This document shows, piece after piece, positions 1 to 5,425 of a stretch of 5,513 nt of DNA (its first letter is position 1; every line of letters begins with the position of its first letter). Source of the stretch: Gammaproteobacteria bacterium (lineage in GTDB: Bacteria > Pseudomonadota > Gammaproteobacteria > Pseudomonadales > Azotimanducaceae); contig VXPR01000335.1 in the NCBI GenBank assembly GCA_009839405.1, positions 1 through 5,513 of the forward strand. Direction: 5' to 3'. A model generated the notes under the pieces. That model was given only the letters and a program-made list of their open reading frames with translations, was not told the origin of the DNA and did not search any database. A program made the translations under genes and the position numbers.

Positions 1-143
1 CACTCCCCCCTTGCGGGGGAGTCGAAAAGCGCCTCGCTTTTCTTAAGGGGGGGCTCCTCGCAGAGGGGCTCAACTCCGGCGCAAGCGCCGTTTCCTACGG
101 CGCCGCCTCCTAGCTGGAGCCGTAAGCGCAAGCGAACCGGTGG
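1..143. repeat. Non-coding cluster of short hairpins downstream of prmA
   Basis: No gene is visible here. The stretch is packed with short perfect inverted repeats: 2-9 with 15-22 (arm ACTCCCCC, loop CTTGC), 24-31 with 35-42 (arm GAAAAGCG, loop CCT), 56-59 with 63-66, 77-82 with 85-90, 85-91 with 97-103 (arm GCGCCGT, loop TTCCT) and 107-110 with 116-119 (arm CTCC, loop TAGCT). Some compete for the same bases. The stems differ in sequence but share 2-5 base loops. Read on the minus strand this directly follows the prmA stop, so it could serve as a transcript-end structure or RNA stabiliser. No hairpin is followed by a clear T-run, so a classical intrinsic terminator is not supported. A mosaic extragenic palindromic element is the alternative. 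The extreme left bases may also suffer from contig-end error. Confidence 0.6.
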
Positions 144-1058
144 TCATCGGTGCGCCAAGCGCCCCACCAGCGCCACCCACTCGCCCTGCTGCATGGGTGC
201 AGCGAACTCCACCGTGCCACGGTATGCATCCACCACATCGCCCACCTGGCCCGCCAAAATGCCGGAGATCAACAACCGACCGTCTCTGGCAAGTCGCACC
301 GCCAGCGCCGGTGCCATGTCGATCAGCACGCCGGAGACGATGTTGGCGACGATCAGTTCGAATCGGCCCTCCACCTCGGCAAGATCGGCGAATAGCGCCA
401 GCCGGCCCTCGACTCCGTTGGCAGCCGCGTTCTCCCGGGTGGACAGCAATGCTTGCGGGTCATGGTCCACCGCAACGACCGACTCGGCACCCATGGCGAG
501 AGCTGCAATGCCGAGGATGCCGGAGCCGCTGCCCACATCGAGCACCCGTTTGGCGACCAGATCGGCGCTCGCGAGCCACTCAAGACACAACGCCGTCGTG
601 GGGTGAGTGCCGCTGCCGAATGCGAGACCTGGATCTAGTCGGACAACCGCGTCGGGCATGGAGCCGGCAAGTTGCGCCGGAGACTGCGAAGGCGCCACCA
701 CCAAGCGTCCAAAACGCCGTGGCGACAAACCACGCCGCCAAGTGTGCGACCAGTCCTGATCCTCAAGCGGCGCGGAATCGACCGGCTGCTGACCGCACGC
801 CGCCGCCACCGCAGCGACATCCACATCCGCCGCGAACAGCCCCTCCACCGTCGCGCGCAGCCACAGCGGCGTCTCGTTCGGCAGCGGCTCGACAACCTCG
901 CCTTCGTCACCCGTGATGGTCGCTGCTAACGCCCCGAGTTGCATGAGGCGTTCACAAAGCGCTTCCGCGTCACCGCCTGCCGCCGCAAAGCGAAGACGCA
1001 GCCAGCGCGCCGTAGCGTCGGCAGTTCGCTGCGCGCACTGCTGGGTTCCGGGTTCCAA
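144..1058 (-). CDS. prmA: Ribosomal protein L11 methyltransferase PrmA
   Basis: PrmA is a cytoplasmic SAM-dependent enzyme that trimethylates amino groups of ribosomal protein L11. The 304-residue product has an N-terminal L11-recognition domain (about 19-110) and a Rossmann methyltransferase domain (about 135-300). Visible landmarks are the PrmA signature LDPGLAFGSGTHPTT (141-155), SAM-binding motif I DVGSGSG (174-180), an acidic motif II residue (D198), motif IV as NIVSGVL (239-245, usually NILAGPL) and SGIL (265-268). The chosen start is a TTG codon at 1056-1058, preceded six bases upstream by TAAGG, which overlaps the accB stop. Family proteins normally begin at the position of W19, so about 17 residues are extra. 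They are encoded by a palindromic repeat (1005-1044). The gene follows accB after 8 bases, and accC, which usually precedes it, is missing. Identity is secure; the exact start is less so. Confidence 0.95.
   Translation of the reverse strand: MEPGTQQCAQRTADATARWLRLRFAAAGGDAEALCERLMQLGALAATITGDEGEVVEPLPNETPLWLRATVEGLFAADVDVAAVAAACGQQPVDSAPLEDQDWSHTWRRGLSPRRFGRLVVAPSQSPAQLAGSMPDAVVRLDPGLAFGSGTHPTTALCLEWLASADLVAKRVLDVGSGSGILGIAALAMGAESVVAVDHDPQALLSTRENAAANGVEGRLALFADLAEVEGRFELIVANIVSGVLIDMAPALAVRLARDGRLLISGILAGQVGDVVDAYRGTVEFAAPMQQGEWVALVGRLAHR
1005..1044. repeat. Palindromic repeat copy A, inside the prmA 5' coding end
   Basis: This stretch matches 4676-4722. Both begin GCGCGCC, share the 16 identical bases GCGTCGGCAGTTCGCT (1015-1030 here, 4692-4707 there) and end ACTGCTGG. 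The core folds into a hairpin: 1021-1029 with 1033-1041, 8 of 9 pairs, one T-C mismatch, loop TGC. The first small hairpin of the other copy is replaced here by a shorter stretch. The repeat lies antisense to prmA and supplies residues about 5-18 of its N-terminal extension. Confidence 0.65.
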
Positions 1059-1064
1059 CCGGTG

Positions 1065-1069
1065 CCTTA
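1065..1069 (-). promoter_or_regulatory. Ribosome binding site for prmA
   Basis: TAAGG on the minus strand overlaps the accB stop codon TAA (1067-1069) and lies six bases before the TTG at 1056-1058. It is the reason for preferring that TTG start, and it implies that prmA translation is coupled to accB. Confidence 0.5.
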
Positions 1070-1486
1070 CGCGATGCGGAAGAGCGGAGCGCCGGTTTCA
1101 ATGGGCTGACCGTCGGCGGCCAGCACGTCCACGACCTCGCCAGCCTCTTCCGCTTCAATGTGGTTCATCATCTTCATGCTCTCGATGATGCAGAGCACGT
1201 CGCCCACAGCGACCGTGGCGCCCGGTGCAACGAAGGGCACCTCCCCCGGCGCCGGCGCACGGTAGAAGGTGCCGGCCATAGGCGCTGCCACCACCTCGCC
1301 ACGCTGCGCGGAGCTCGCCTCGACCGGGGTCGTCGCCGGCTCGGTGACGGGCACGACCGATTGCGCCCTGACGGGGAGCGTCGCGCGCGAGATTCGCACC
1401 TCCTCCTCCCCCGAGCGCACCTGCAGCTCGGTGATGCCCGACTCTACGACCAGCTCGATGAGTTTCTTGATTTTCCTTAAGTCCAC
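1067..1486 (-). CDS. accB: Biotin carboxyl carrier protein of acetyl-CoA carboxylase (AccB)
   Basis: AccB carries the covalently bound biotin that shuttles CO2 from biotin carboxylase (AccC) to carboxyltransferase (AccAD) in the first step of fatty acid synthesis. The 139-residue product starts with the conserved helix DLRKIKKLIELV (2-13), followed by a Pro/Ala/Thr-rich linker (about 38-62) and a biotinyl domain (about 64-139). The biotinylation motif is ESMKMMN (102-108), with K105 as the biotin lysine. The thumb loop typical of AccB-type BCCPs is present (about 78-92). I chose the GTG at 1484-1486: it matches the family N-terminus, has GAGGAG seven bases upstream, and avoids overlap with aroQ, whose stop lies 4 bases before it. 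An upstream in-frame ATG at 1520-1522 would add 12 atypical residues. The partner gene accC, normally next, is absent; prmA follows instead. Confidence 0.95.
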   Translation of the reverse strand: MDLRKIKKLIELVVESGITELQVRSGEEEVRISRATLPVRAQSVVPVTEPATTPVEASSAQRGEVVAAPMAGTFYRAPAPGEVPFVAPGATVAVGDVLCIIESMKMMNHIEAEEAGEVVDVLAADGQPIETGAPLFRIA

Positions 1487-1490
1487 CGAA

Positions 1491-1943
1491 TCACTCCTCG
1501 CCCGACCGGGCCTCTGCCGCAATGCCAGCCATCAGTGCAAACTCGTATCCCGCCGCGCCAAGCCCGGCGATGACGCCGACGGCGATGTCGGAAAGATAGG
1601 ACTGCCGCCGAAACGGCTCCCGCGCATGGACGTTAGACAAATGCACCTCGACGAACGGCACGCCCACTGCCAAGAACGCATCGCGCAAGGCGACGCTGGT
1701 GTGCGTGTACGCGCCGGGATTGATGACGATGAATGCGACGCCGTCGCGCCCTGCCTGCTGCACCGCGTCCACCAGTTCGTGTTCCGCGTTGCTTTGCAGG
1801 GCGCGAAACTCGTGCCCCGCCTCGTGTGCAAGCCGCGCAAGCCGTGCATTGATGTCGGCCAGCGTGTCCGCGCCGTATATCTCGGGCTCACGCGTGCCGA
1901 GCAGGTTGAGGTTGGGGCCATGCAAGGCCAACAGCTTCGCCAT
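1491..1943 (-). CDS. aroQ: 3-dehydroquinate dehydratase, type II
   Basis: This cytoplasmic enzyme dehydrates 3-dehydroquinate to 3-dehydroshikimate, the third step of the shikimate pathway. The 150-residue length is normal for the dodecameric type II family. The N-terminus has the signature LLALHGPNLNLLGTREP (4-20). R18 and Y23 lie in the lid loop (Y23 is the catalytic tyrosine), N75-P-G-A-Y-T-H81 holds the substrate-binding asparagine and catalytic histidine, and H101 and R112 complete the site in VHLSNVHAREPFRRQSYLS. The ATG at 1941-1943 fits the usual family start and has GGAAG eight bases upstream. A TTG six codons earlier is less likely. The gene follows dsbD by 68 bases and is followed by accB after 4 bases. 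The dsbD-aroQ-accB order is that of Pseudomonas-like gammaproteobacteria. Confidence 0.96.
   Translation of the reverse strand: MAKLLALHGPNLNLLGTREPEIYGADTLADINARLARLAHEAGHEFRALQSNAEHELVDAVQQAGRDGVAFIVINPGAYTHTSVALRDAFLAVGVPFVEVHLSNVHAREPFRRQSYLSDIAVGVIAGLGAAGYEFALMAGIAAEARSGEE
1494..1499 (-). promoter_or_regulatory. Ribosome binding site fixing the accB GTG start
   Basis: GAGGAG lies seven bases before the GTG at 1484-1486. It is formed by the last two glutamate codons of aroQ, which couples the two genes. It decides for the GTG over the ATG at 1520-1522. Confidence 0.75.
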
Positions 1944-1951
1944 GTGCGGCG

Positions 1952-1956
1952 CTTCC
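1952..1956 (-). promoter_or_regulatory. Ribosome binding site for aroQ
   Basis: GGAAG lies eight bases before the ATG at 1941-1943 and supports that start over the TTG at 1959-1961. Confidence 0.5.
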
Positions 1957-2011
1957 GCCAACTGCGAACCCGCGATGTTACGCCAGAACGCGCCGCCCCC
2001 CTCACGAGCCG

Positions 2012-3757
2012 TCAGCCGGGCGTGACGGCCCCAGCCGCAGCGGTGATGGTTTCAATGACGATGCTCGGGCTCAGCACCTGCGGCAGTAGCACGGGTTCGC
2101 GGCCCGGCGGGTAGAAGACGTACAGTGGCACGCCGCTGCGTCCGAAGCGGCCGAGCGCCTCGGTGATGGCGGGGTCGGCGTTGGTCCAGTCTGCCTTGAT
2201 CTCGGTGATTCCGTTGGCAGCGAGGAACTCCTGCACGCGCACAGTCGAAAGCGTGGTGCGTTCGTTGGCGAGACAGGTGATGCACCACGCGGCGGTGAAG
2301 TTGAGCAGCACCGGTTCGCCAGCCGCCACGCGCTGCTCGACCGCGGCCATGTCGAACGAGGACTCCCGAGCCTCCGCGTGGGGACGAGGCAGGAGCCAAA
2401 CGGTCAGCGCCAGCACAAGCGCTGCCGCCGCCCAGACGAACGGCAACCACGCCGGCTTTCCCAAGGCCAGCCATGCGCAGAAGCCGAGGACCGTACAGGC
2501 GCAAAGCGCAGCCAGCACCGCGTCGGCTCCGGCCTGTCGGCCCAGCACCCACACCAGCCAAGCCACGGTGAGAAACAGTGGAAACGCCAGCACTTGCTTC
2601 AGCGTCGCCATCCACGGTCCCGGACGAGGCAGCCGGTCCGCCAACGCCGGCACCACGGCCAGCACCACATATGGCAGCGCGAGGCCGATGCCAAGCGCCG
2701 CCATCACCAATAGCAGCATGGGCGTGGAATGGGCAATCCCATAGCCGAGCGCCGCACCCATGAAGGGAGCTGTGCAGGGTGTCGCGACGACCACGGCGAT
2801 TGCGCCGGCGGCAAAGGCGTTGCTGCCCTCCATCGCGACGCCAAACCCCGGCACCTCCAGCACACCAAGAAGATTGAGCCCAAGCAGGAAGAAGACGAGC
2901 GCCATGGCGACGACGAAGCCGGTGGACTGCAACTGGAATCCCCAGCCGATTGCTTCGCCGGCGCTCCTGAGCACCGCGAGCACGCCACCCAAGACCAAGA
3001 AGGTGGCCACCACCCCCGCCGCATACCCGGCGGCGTGACGCCAGCGGCCTTGCGGCTCGGCCTCCACCAGACTCACCGCCTTGATGGCCAACACCGGAAA
3101 CACGCACGGCATGTGTTTCAGGATCAGGCCTCCAAGAACCGCCGACGCCAAGGCCGCGAGAGCAGCGGCGACGCCAGCCCCCGCGCCGGCGGCATCCACC
3201 ATGGGACCGACGCCCGGACCAACCGTGTCGAACGTTACAGTCCGACTTTCCGGCGGATAGCAAAGCCCCGCATCGGCGCAGCCCTGGTAGCCAAAACGGA
3301 CGGAGAACGACGAGTCGGCTTGCCCCGTCACCGGCACGACGACCGTCACTTCGTCGTAGTACACCTCCACCGCGCCGAAAAACTCGTCCACCTTCGGTTT
3401 CCCCGGCGGGATTTCCGGCTCGCCAAGCGTGGCCCTGGCGTCTGGCTGAAAGTCGAAGCGGCTGCGATAGAGGTAATAGCCGGGCTCGATCTCCCAGCGG
3501 ACGACGATGCGGCCTTGGTCCAACACGGCGGAGAAGCGGTAGGCCTCGTCCACGGGCAGGAAGTCGATCTGCGGCGCGAGGGGGTCTGGGCCGCGATCAA
3601 GGCCTAGTCCCGCCTCAGCGGCGAGGCTAGCGGTGGTGGACGGGAGCGCCAAGGCCACCAGAAGCCATCGGCAAGCCGCCTCGAAGCGGCGTCGGCGCCA
3701 GCATTCCGTCCAGACATTCCGACTCGGCGTCAAGGCACTCAAGAACACGCTCCCCAT
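2012..3757 (-). CDS. dsbD: Thiol:disulfide interchange protein DsbD
   Basis: DsbD carries electrons from cytoplasmic thioredoxin across the inner membrane to periplasmic partners such as DsbC and cytochrome c maturation thiol proteins. With the ATG at 3755-3757 the product has 581 residues, close to the family norm (about 565 in E. coli). In that numbering there is a signal peptide (about 20-48, hydrophobic LLVALAL core). The periplasmic alpha domain carries YQGCADAGLC with redox cysteines C160 and C166. The multi-helix membrane domain has C218 (MPCVFPVL) and C328 (TPCTAPF). The C-terminal thioredoxin-like gamma domain has WCITC (C492, C495) and a cis-proline at P544 in GVPLY. All six catalytic cysteines are present. 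The reading frame stays open upstream to 4003, but that would overlap the divergent gene. No start has a good ribosome site; a TTG at about 3742 after GGGGA and an ATG at 3836-3838 are alternatives. Function is secure; the start is uncertain. Confidence 0.93.
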   Translation of the reverse strand: MGSVFLSALTPSRNVWTECWRRRRFEAACRWLLVALALPSTTASLAAEAGLGLDRGPDPLAPQIDFLPVDEAYRFSAVLDQGRIVVRWEIEPGYYLYRSRFDFQPDARATLGEPEIPPGKPKVDEFFGAVEVYYDEVTVVVPVTGQADSSFSVRFGYQGCADAGLCYPPESRTVTFDTVGPGVGPMVDAAGAGAGVAAALAALASAVLGGLILKHMPCVFPVLAIKAVSLVEAEPQGRWRHAAGYAAGVVATFLVLGGVLAVLRSAGEAIGWGFQLQSTGFVVAMALVFFLLGLNLLGVLEVPGFGVAMEGSNAFAAGAIAVVVATPCTAPFMGAALGYGIAHSTPMLLLVMAALGIGLALPYVVLAVVPALADRLPRPGPWMATLKQVLAFPLFLTVAWLVWVLGRQAGADAVLAALCACTVLGFCAWLALGKPAWLPFVWAAAALVLALTVWLLPRPHAEARESSFDMAAVEQRVAAGEPVLLNFTAAWCITCLANERTTLSTVRVQEFLAANGITEIKADWTNADPAITEALGRFGRSGVPLYVFYPPGREPVLLPQVLSPSIVIETITAAAGAVTPG

Positions 3758-3929
3758 CGAACGCGCCACAAGCCATGCGGCCGAGGCGCCGCGAGGAGGC
3801 GCGACGGCTGCTGTTCCGATCTGCCGGCTGCGGTGCATTTCGTGTCGGCCCGATTGTCCATAGGAGCTTGAGCCTATATCGTGCAACAAAGTTCCGTTGA
3901 CCGATTGAACGCTCACCCCGGCCGCGCCA
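3758..3929. promoter_or_regulatory. Divergent promoter region between dsbD and the lipoprotein operon
   Basis: This 172-base gap separates two outward-facing transcription units and must hold promoters for both. For the plus strand the best sigma70-like pair is TTGTCC (3854-3859) and TATATC (3875-3880), but the 15-base spacer is short. For the minus strand, GGAACTT (3895 to 3889) and TCAAG (3871 to 3867) are 17 bases apart and resemble an extracytoplasmic-function (RpoE-type) promoter. Both predictions are by eye. The rest of the gap, nearest dsbD, may be untranslated leader or the true 5' end of dsbD. Confidence 0.45.
3860..3877. promoter_or_regulatory. Inverted repeat, possible operator
   Basis: ATAGG and CCTAT arms flank an 8-base centre. 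The dyad overlaps the candidate plus-strand -10 and the candidate minus-strand -10, where a regulator could control both directions. It does not match the CueR operator pattern (ACCTTCC/GGAAGGT). The 5-base arms are short enough to arise by chance. Confidence 0.25.
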
Positions 3930-4655
3930 ATGCAGTCCATCCATCCCAAGCCCTTCGTCGCGACGGCATTCGTCGCCTTGGCTCTGCTCGTGGGCGGCTG
4001 CAAGGCGCAGCAAGCGCCCGCGCCGGAACCCGAGCCACCCGCCGTGGTAGCGGAACCTCCGGCCGAACCCGCGCCTCCCTTCGATCAAACGCAGGTTGCG
4101 CAAACCTTGTGGCTCGCGGAAGCGGCGTTGGAGGCGGACCGGCTGCTGACGCCTGAGTCCAATAGCGCCGCCTATTGGTACCGGGAAGTACTCGACTTGG
4201 CCCCGGACCATCCGCAAGCTCTGCGCGGTCTCGAGCGGGTCGTGGAACGCTACATAGTGCTCGCCCGGCGCGCCATGGACAGCGAACGCTGGAGCAGCGC
4301 CCGGACGATGCTGGACCGTGCCAGCGTCGTGGACGCGAAACACCCCGGCATCGACCCGTTGCGGCAGCAGGTGGATCTCCTGTCCCGGGCGGAACGGCTG
4401 ACGCTCGCGCTCACCGCGGAGGAGGTGCGCTCGCGGGCGCCGGTGGCGCGACGCAAGCTCGAGAACTTCGGCAACAACGCCCGCCTGCCGCGCTCCCGAG
4501 TCTCCATCCGCGCCGGCAGCGACGCGGATGCGCGCTGGATGTATCAGCAACTCGCCCTCGCGCCTGGCGAGCGCCGCATCCGCGCCGGCATCGACATCGG
4601 CTTGCCGCCGCTGGTGACGGTGACCATCCTGCCGAACCAGGAGAACGGACGCTGA
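3930..4655 (+). CDS. Predicted lipoprotein with TPR-like helical region
   Basis: I do not recognise a named family. The 241-residue product has a lipoprotein signal peptide: hydrophobic stretch FVATAFVALALLVGG, then lipobox cysteine C24. Residue +2 is lysine, not aspartate, so the outer membrane is the likely destination. A Pro/Glu/Ala-rich tether follows (about 26-50). Residues about 55-165 are helical, with two TPR-like helix pairs (AYWYREVLDLAPDHPQAL at 81-98, then a helix pair around 104-134). A basic, beta-like C-terminal region runs from about 172 to 236. An in-frame TGA at 3906-3908 leaves this ATG as the only ATG start; no clear ribosome site precedes it. Its stop overlaps the next start (TGATG), so it is coupled to the copper chaperone gene. 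A scaffold or assembly role in the envelope is a guess from architecture only. Confidence 0.85.
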   Translation: MQSIHPKPFVATAFVALALLVGGCKAQQAPAPEPEPPAVVAEPPAEPAPPFDQTQVAQTLWLAEAALEADRLLTPESNSAAYWYREVLDLAPDHPQALRGLERVVERYIVLARRAMDSERWSSARTMLDRASVVDAKHPGIDPLRQQVDLLSRAERLTLALTAEEVRSRAPVARRKLENFGNNARLPRSRVSIRAGSDADARWMYQQLALAPGERRIRAGIDIGLPPLVTVTILPNQENGR

Positions 4656-5239
4656 TGGCGTCGAATGCGCCGCTGGCGCGCCCTGAAGGGCGCGTCGGCA
4701 GTTCGCTAGCGCGAACTGCTGGCCTTCGTGCTCGCGTTCGTTCGCAACTACGGCTAGCAGCCTTCGCACTTCGCCGCTACGCGGCAAAGTCCGACCGCCT
4801 GCTGGCCAGCATGGTTGGCTCGCTCTTGCTGTGCGGTTCCGCCCTCGCCGCGCAAGCGGACAGCGTGGTCTTCCGCGACGCTTGGTTTCGCGCTCCCCTG
4901 CCCGGGGCGTCCGTCACGGCGGCGTACTGCGACGTGGAGAACCGTGGCCACAGCGCCGCCACGCTGGTTCGTTTCGACGCCTCGGCAGGCGGCGATCTCA
5001 AGGTGGAGATGCACGAGACGGTTCGCAGCCAAGACGCAGACGGACTGGAGATGGTGCGGATGCGCCACTTGCAGGAAGTCGAGGTTTCACCGGGTGCCAC
5101 GGTGACGTTGGCCCCTGGCGGCAGGCACCTGATGCTCTTTGGCGCACCTCAAGCTCGCAACCTGACGTTGCAGGCATCCTTCGCCGACGGCAGCGCTCGG
5201 GAAGTGGTCTTCGAGCGCCGCACGGAGGGCAGCCCATGA
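4655..5239 (+). CDS. Periplasmic PCu(A)C copper chaperone with repeat-encoded N-terminal extension
   Basis: PCu(A)C proteins bind Cu(I) in the periplasm and help load the CuA site of cytochrome oxidase. In the 194-residue product the cupredoxin-like domain spans about 70-190. Likely copper ligands are H120 (in VEMHETV), M136 (in MVRMRHL), H158 and M160 (in GGRHLML). The M136-X21-HxM spacing matches the family, but H120 to M136 has 15 intervening residues instead of the usual 10. The export signal (KSDRLLASMVGSLLLCGSALAAQA) ends in an AQA cleavage site at 66-68. The start overlaps the previous stop as TGATG, with AGGAG eleven bases upstream. Residues 1-52 precede the signal core and are encoded by hairpin-rich repeat DNA. 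An internal ATG at 4811-4813 would give a signal lacking a charged n-region and has no ribosome site, so the long form is preferred. Confidence 0.85.
   Translation: MASNAPLARPEGRVGSSLARTAGLRARVRSQLRLAAFALRRYAAKSDRLLASMVGSLLLCGSALAAQADSVVFRDAWFRAPLPGASVTAAYCDVENRGHSAATLVRFDASAGGDLKVEMHETVRSQDADGLEMVRMRHLQEVEVSPGATVTLAPGGRHLMLFGAPQARNLTLQASFADGSAREVVFERRTEGSP
4667..4786. repeat. Hairpin-rich repeat element embedded in the copper chaperone 5' end (copy B at 4676-4722)
   Basis: Successive perfect inverted repeats occur at 4667-4671/4675-4679 (loop GCT), 4677-4683/4688-4694 (arm CGCGCCC, loop TGAA), 4698-4706/4711-4719 (arm GCAGTTCGC, loop TAGC), 4752-4755/4759-4762 (loop AGC) and 4773-4777/4781-4785 (loop TAC). 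The first two share bases. Bases 4676-4722 match the repeat at the start of prmA (1005-1044). The chaperone frame is open throughout, while the two other forward frames contain stops (for example TGA at 4684 and TAG at 4707 and 4755). Confidence 0.7.
5224..5228 (+). promoter_or_regulatory. Ribosome binding site for the gene starting at 5236
   Basis: GGAGG lies seven bases before the ATG at 5236-5238, inside the end of the copper chaperone gene. It is one of the clearest ribosome sites in the window and shows that the downstream frame is a real gene start. Confidence 0.75.
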
Positions 5240-5424
5240 ACTGGAAACCTTGGCGCAAGGTGGCTGCCGAGGGCGTTGACGCCGCCGTCGAGAGTGCCGA
5301 GGACACCGAGCCCACGCCAAGCCGTCGCTGGCCGTGGCAGCGGTTCGAGTACGTCTATGCGACGCCGAAAGGCGTCCTTGCGAGTCTGGGGAAGAGCCTC
5401 TGGCGCGCCGCCGTGGCGGGGGCG
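5236..5424 (+). CDS. Unrecognised protein, N-terminal part only
   Basis: The ATG overlaps the copper chaperone stop as ATGA and has a strong ribosome site, so a third coupled gene begins here. About 63 residues can be trusted: a basic, Trp-rich start (MNWKPWRK), an acidic segment (residues 17-26), then a basic and aromatic stretch (RRWPWQRFEYVY) and GVLASLGKSLWRAA. No signal peptide is seen in this part. Beyond about 5425 the frame enters C and G homopolymers encoding only Pro/Gly repeats, reaching a stop at 5473-5475 that is probably meaningless. I do not recognise the family. The layout (charged cytoplasmic N-terminus, Trp/Arg-rich segment) would be compatible with a membrane protein whose helices lie beyond the break, but that is speculation. 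Confidence 0.6.
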
Positions 5425-5425
5425 G

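Noticed and set aside
24..42. Intrinsic terminator for prmA
   Set aside because: The stem is good, but no T-run follows it in the direction of prmA transcription; kept only as part of the hairpin cluster.
140..916. Long plus-strand open frame opposite prmA
   Set aside because: It encodes a Pro/Arg-rich product with no domain pattern and lies antisense to a clear PrmA; it is a product of high GC content.
3675..3690. GCCGC/GCGGC inverted repeat at the start of dsbD as a third repeat copy
   Set aside because: Only 5-base arms, no clear match to the shared repeat core, and it encodes an ordinary Arg-rich n-region; chance in GC-rich DNA is more likely.
3758..4003. DsbD extended upstream to 4003
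   Set aside because: It would overlap the divergent lipoprotein gene and the promoter region and would put over 100 residues before the signal peptide, far from family length.
4175..4654. Copper chaperone frame extended upstream to 4175
   Set aside because: The extension runs out of frame through the lipoprotein gene and is low-complexity Arg/Ala/Pro; the coupled ATG at 4655 is the sensible start.
4831..5235. Long frame leading into the 5236 gene
   Set aside because: It is a shadow of the chaperone gene in another frame; the ATG at 5236 with GGAGG upstream is the real start.
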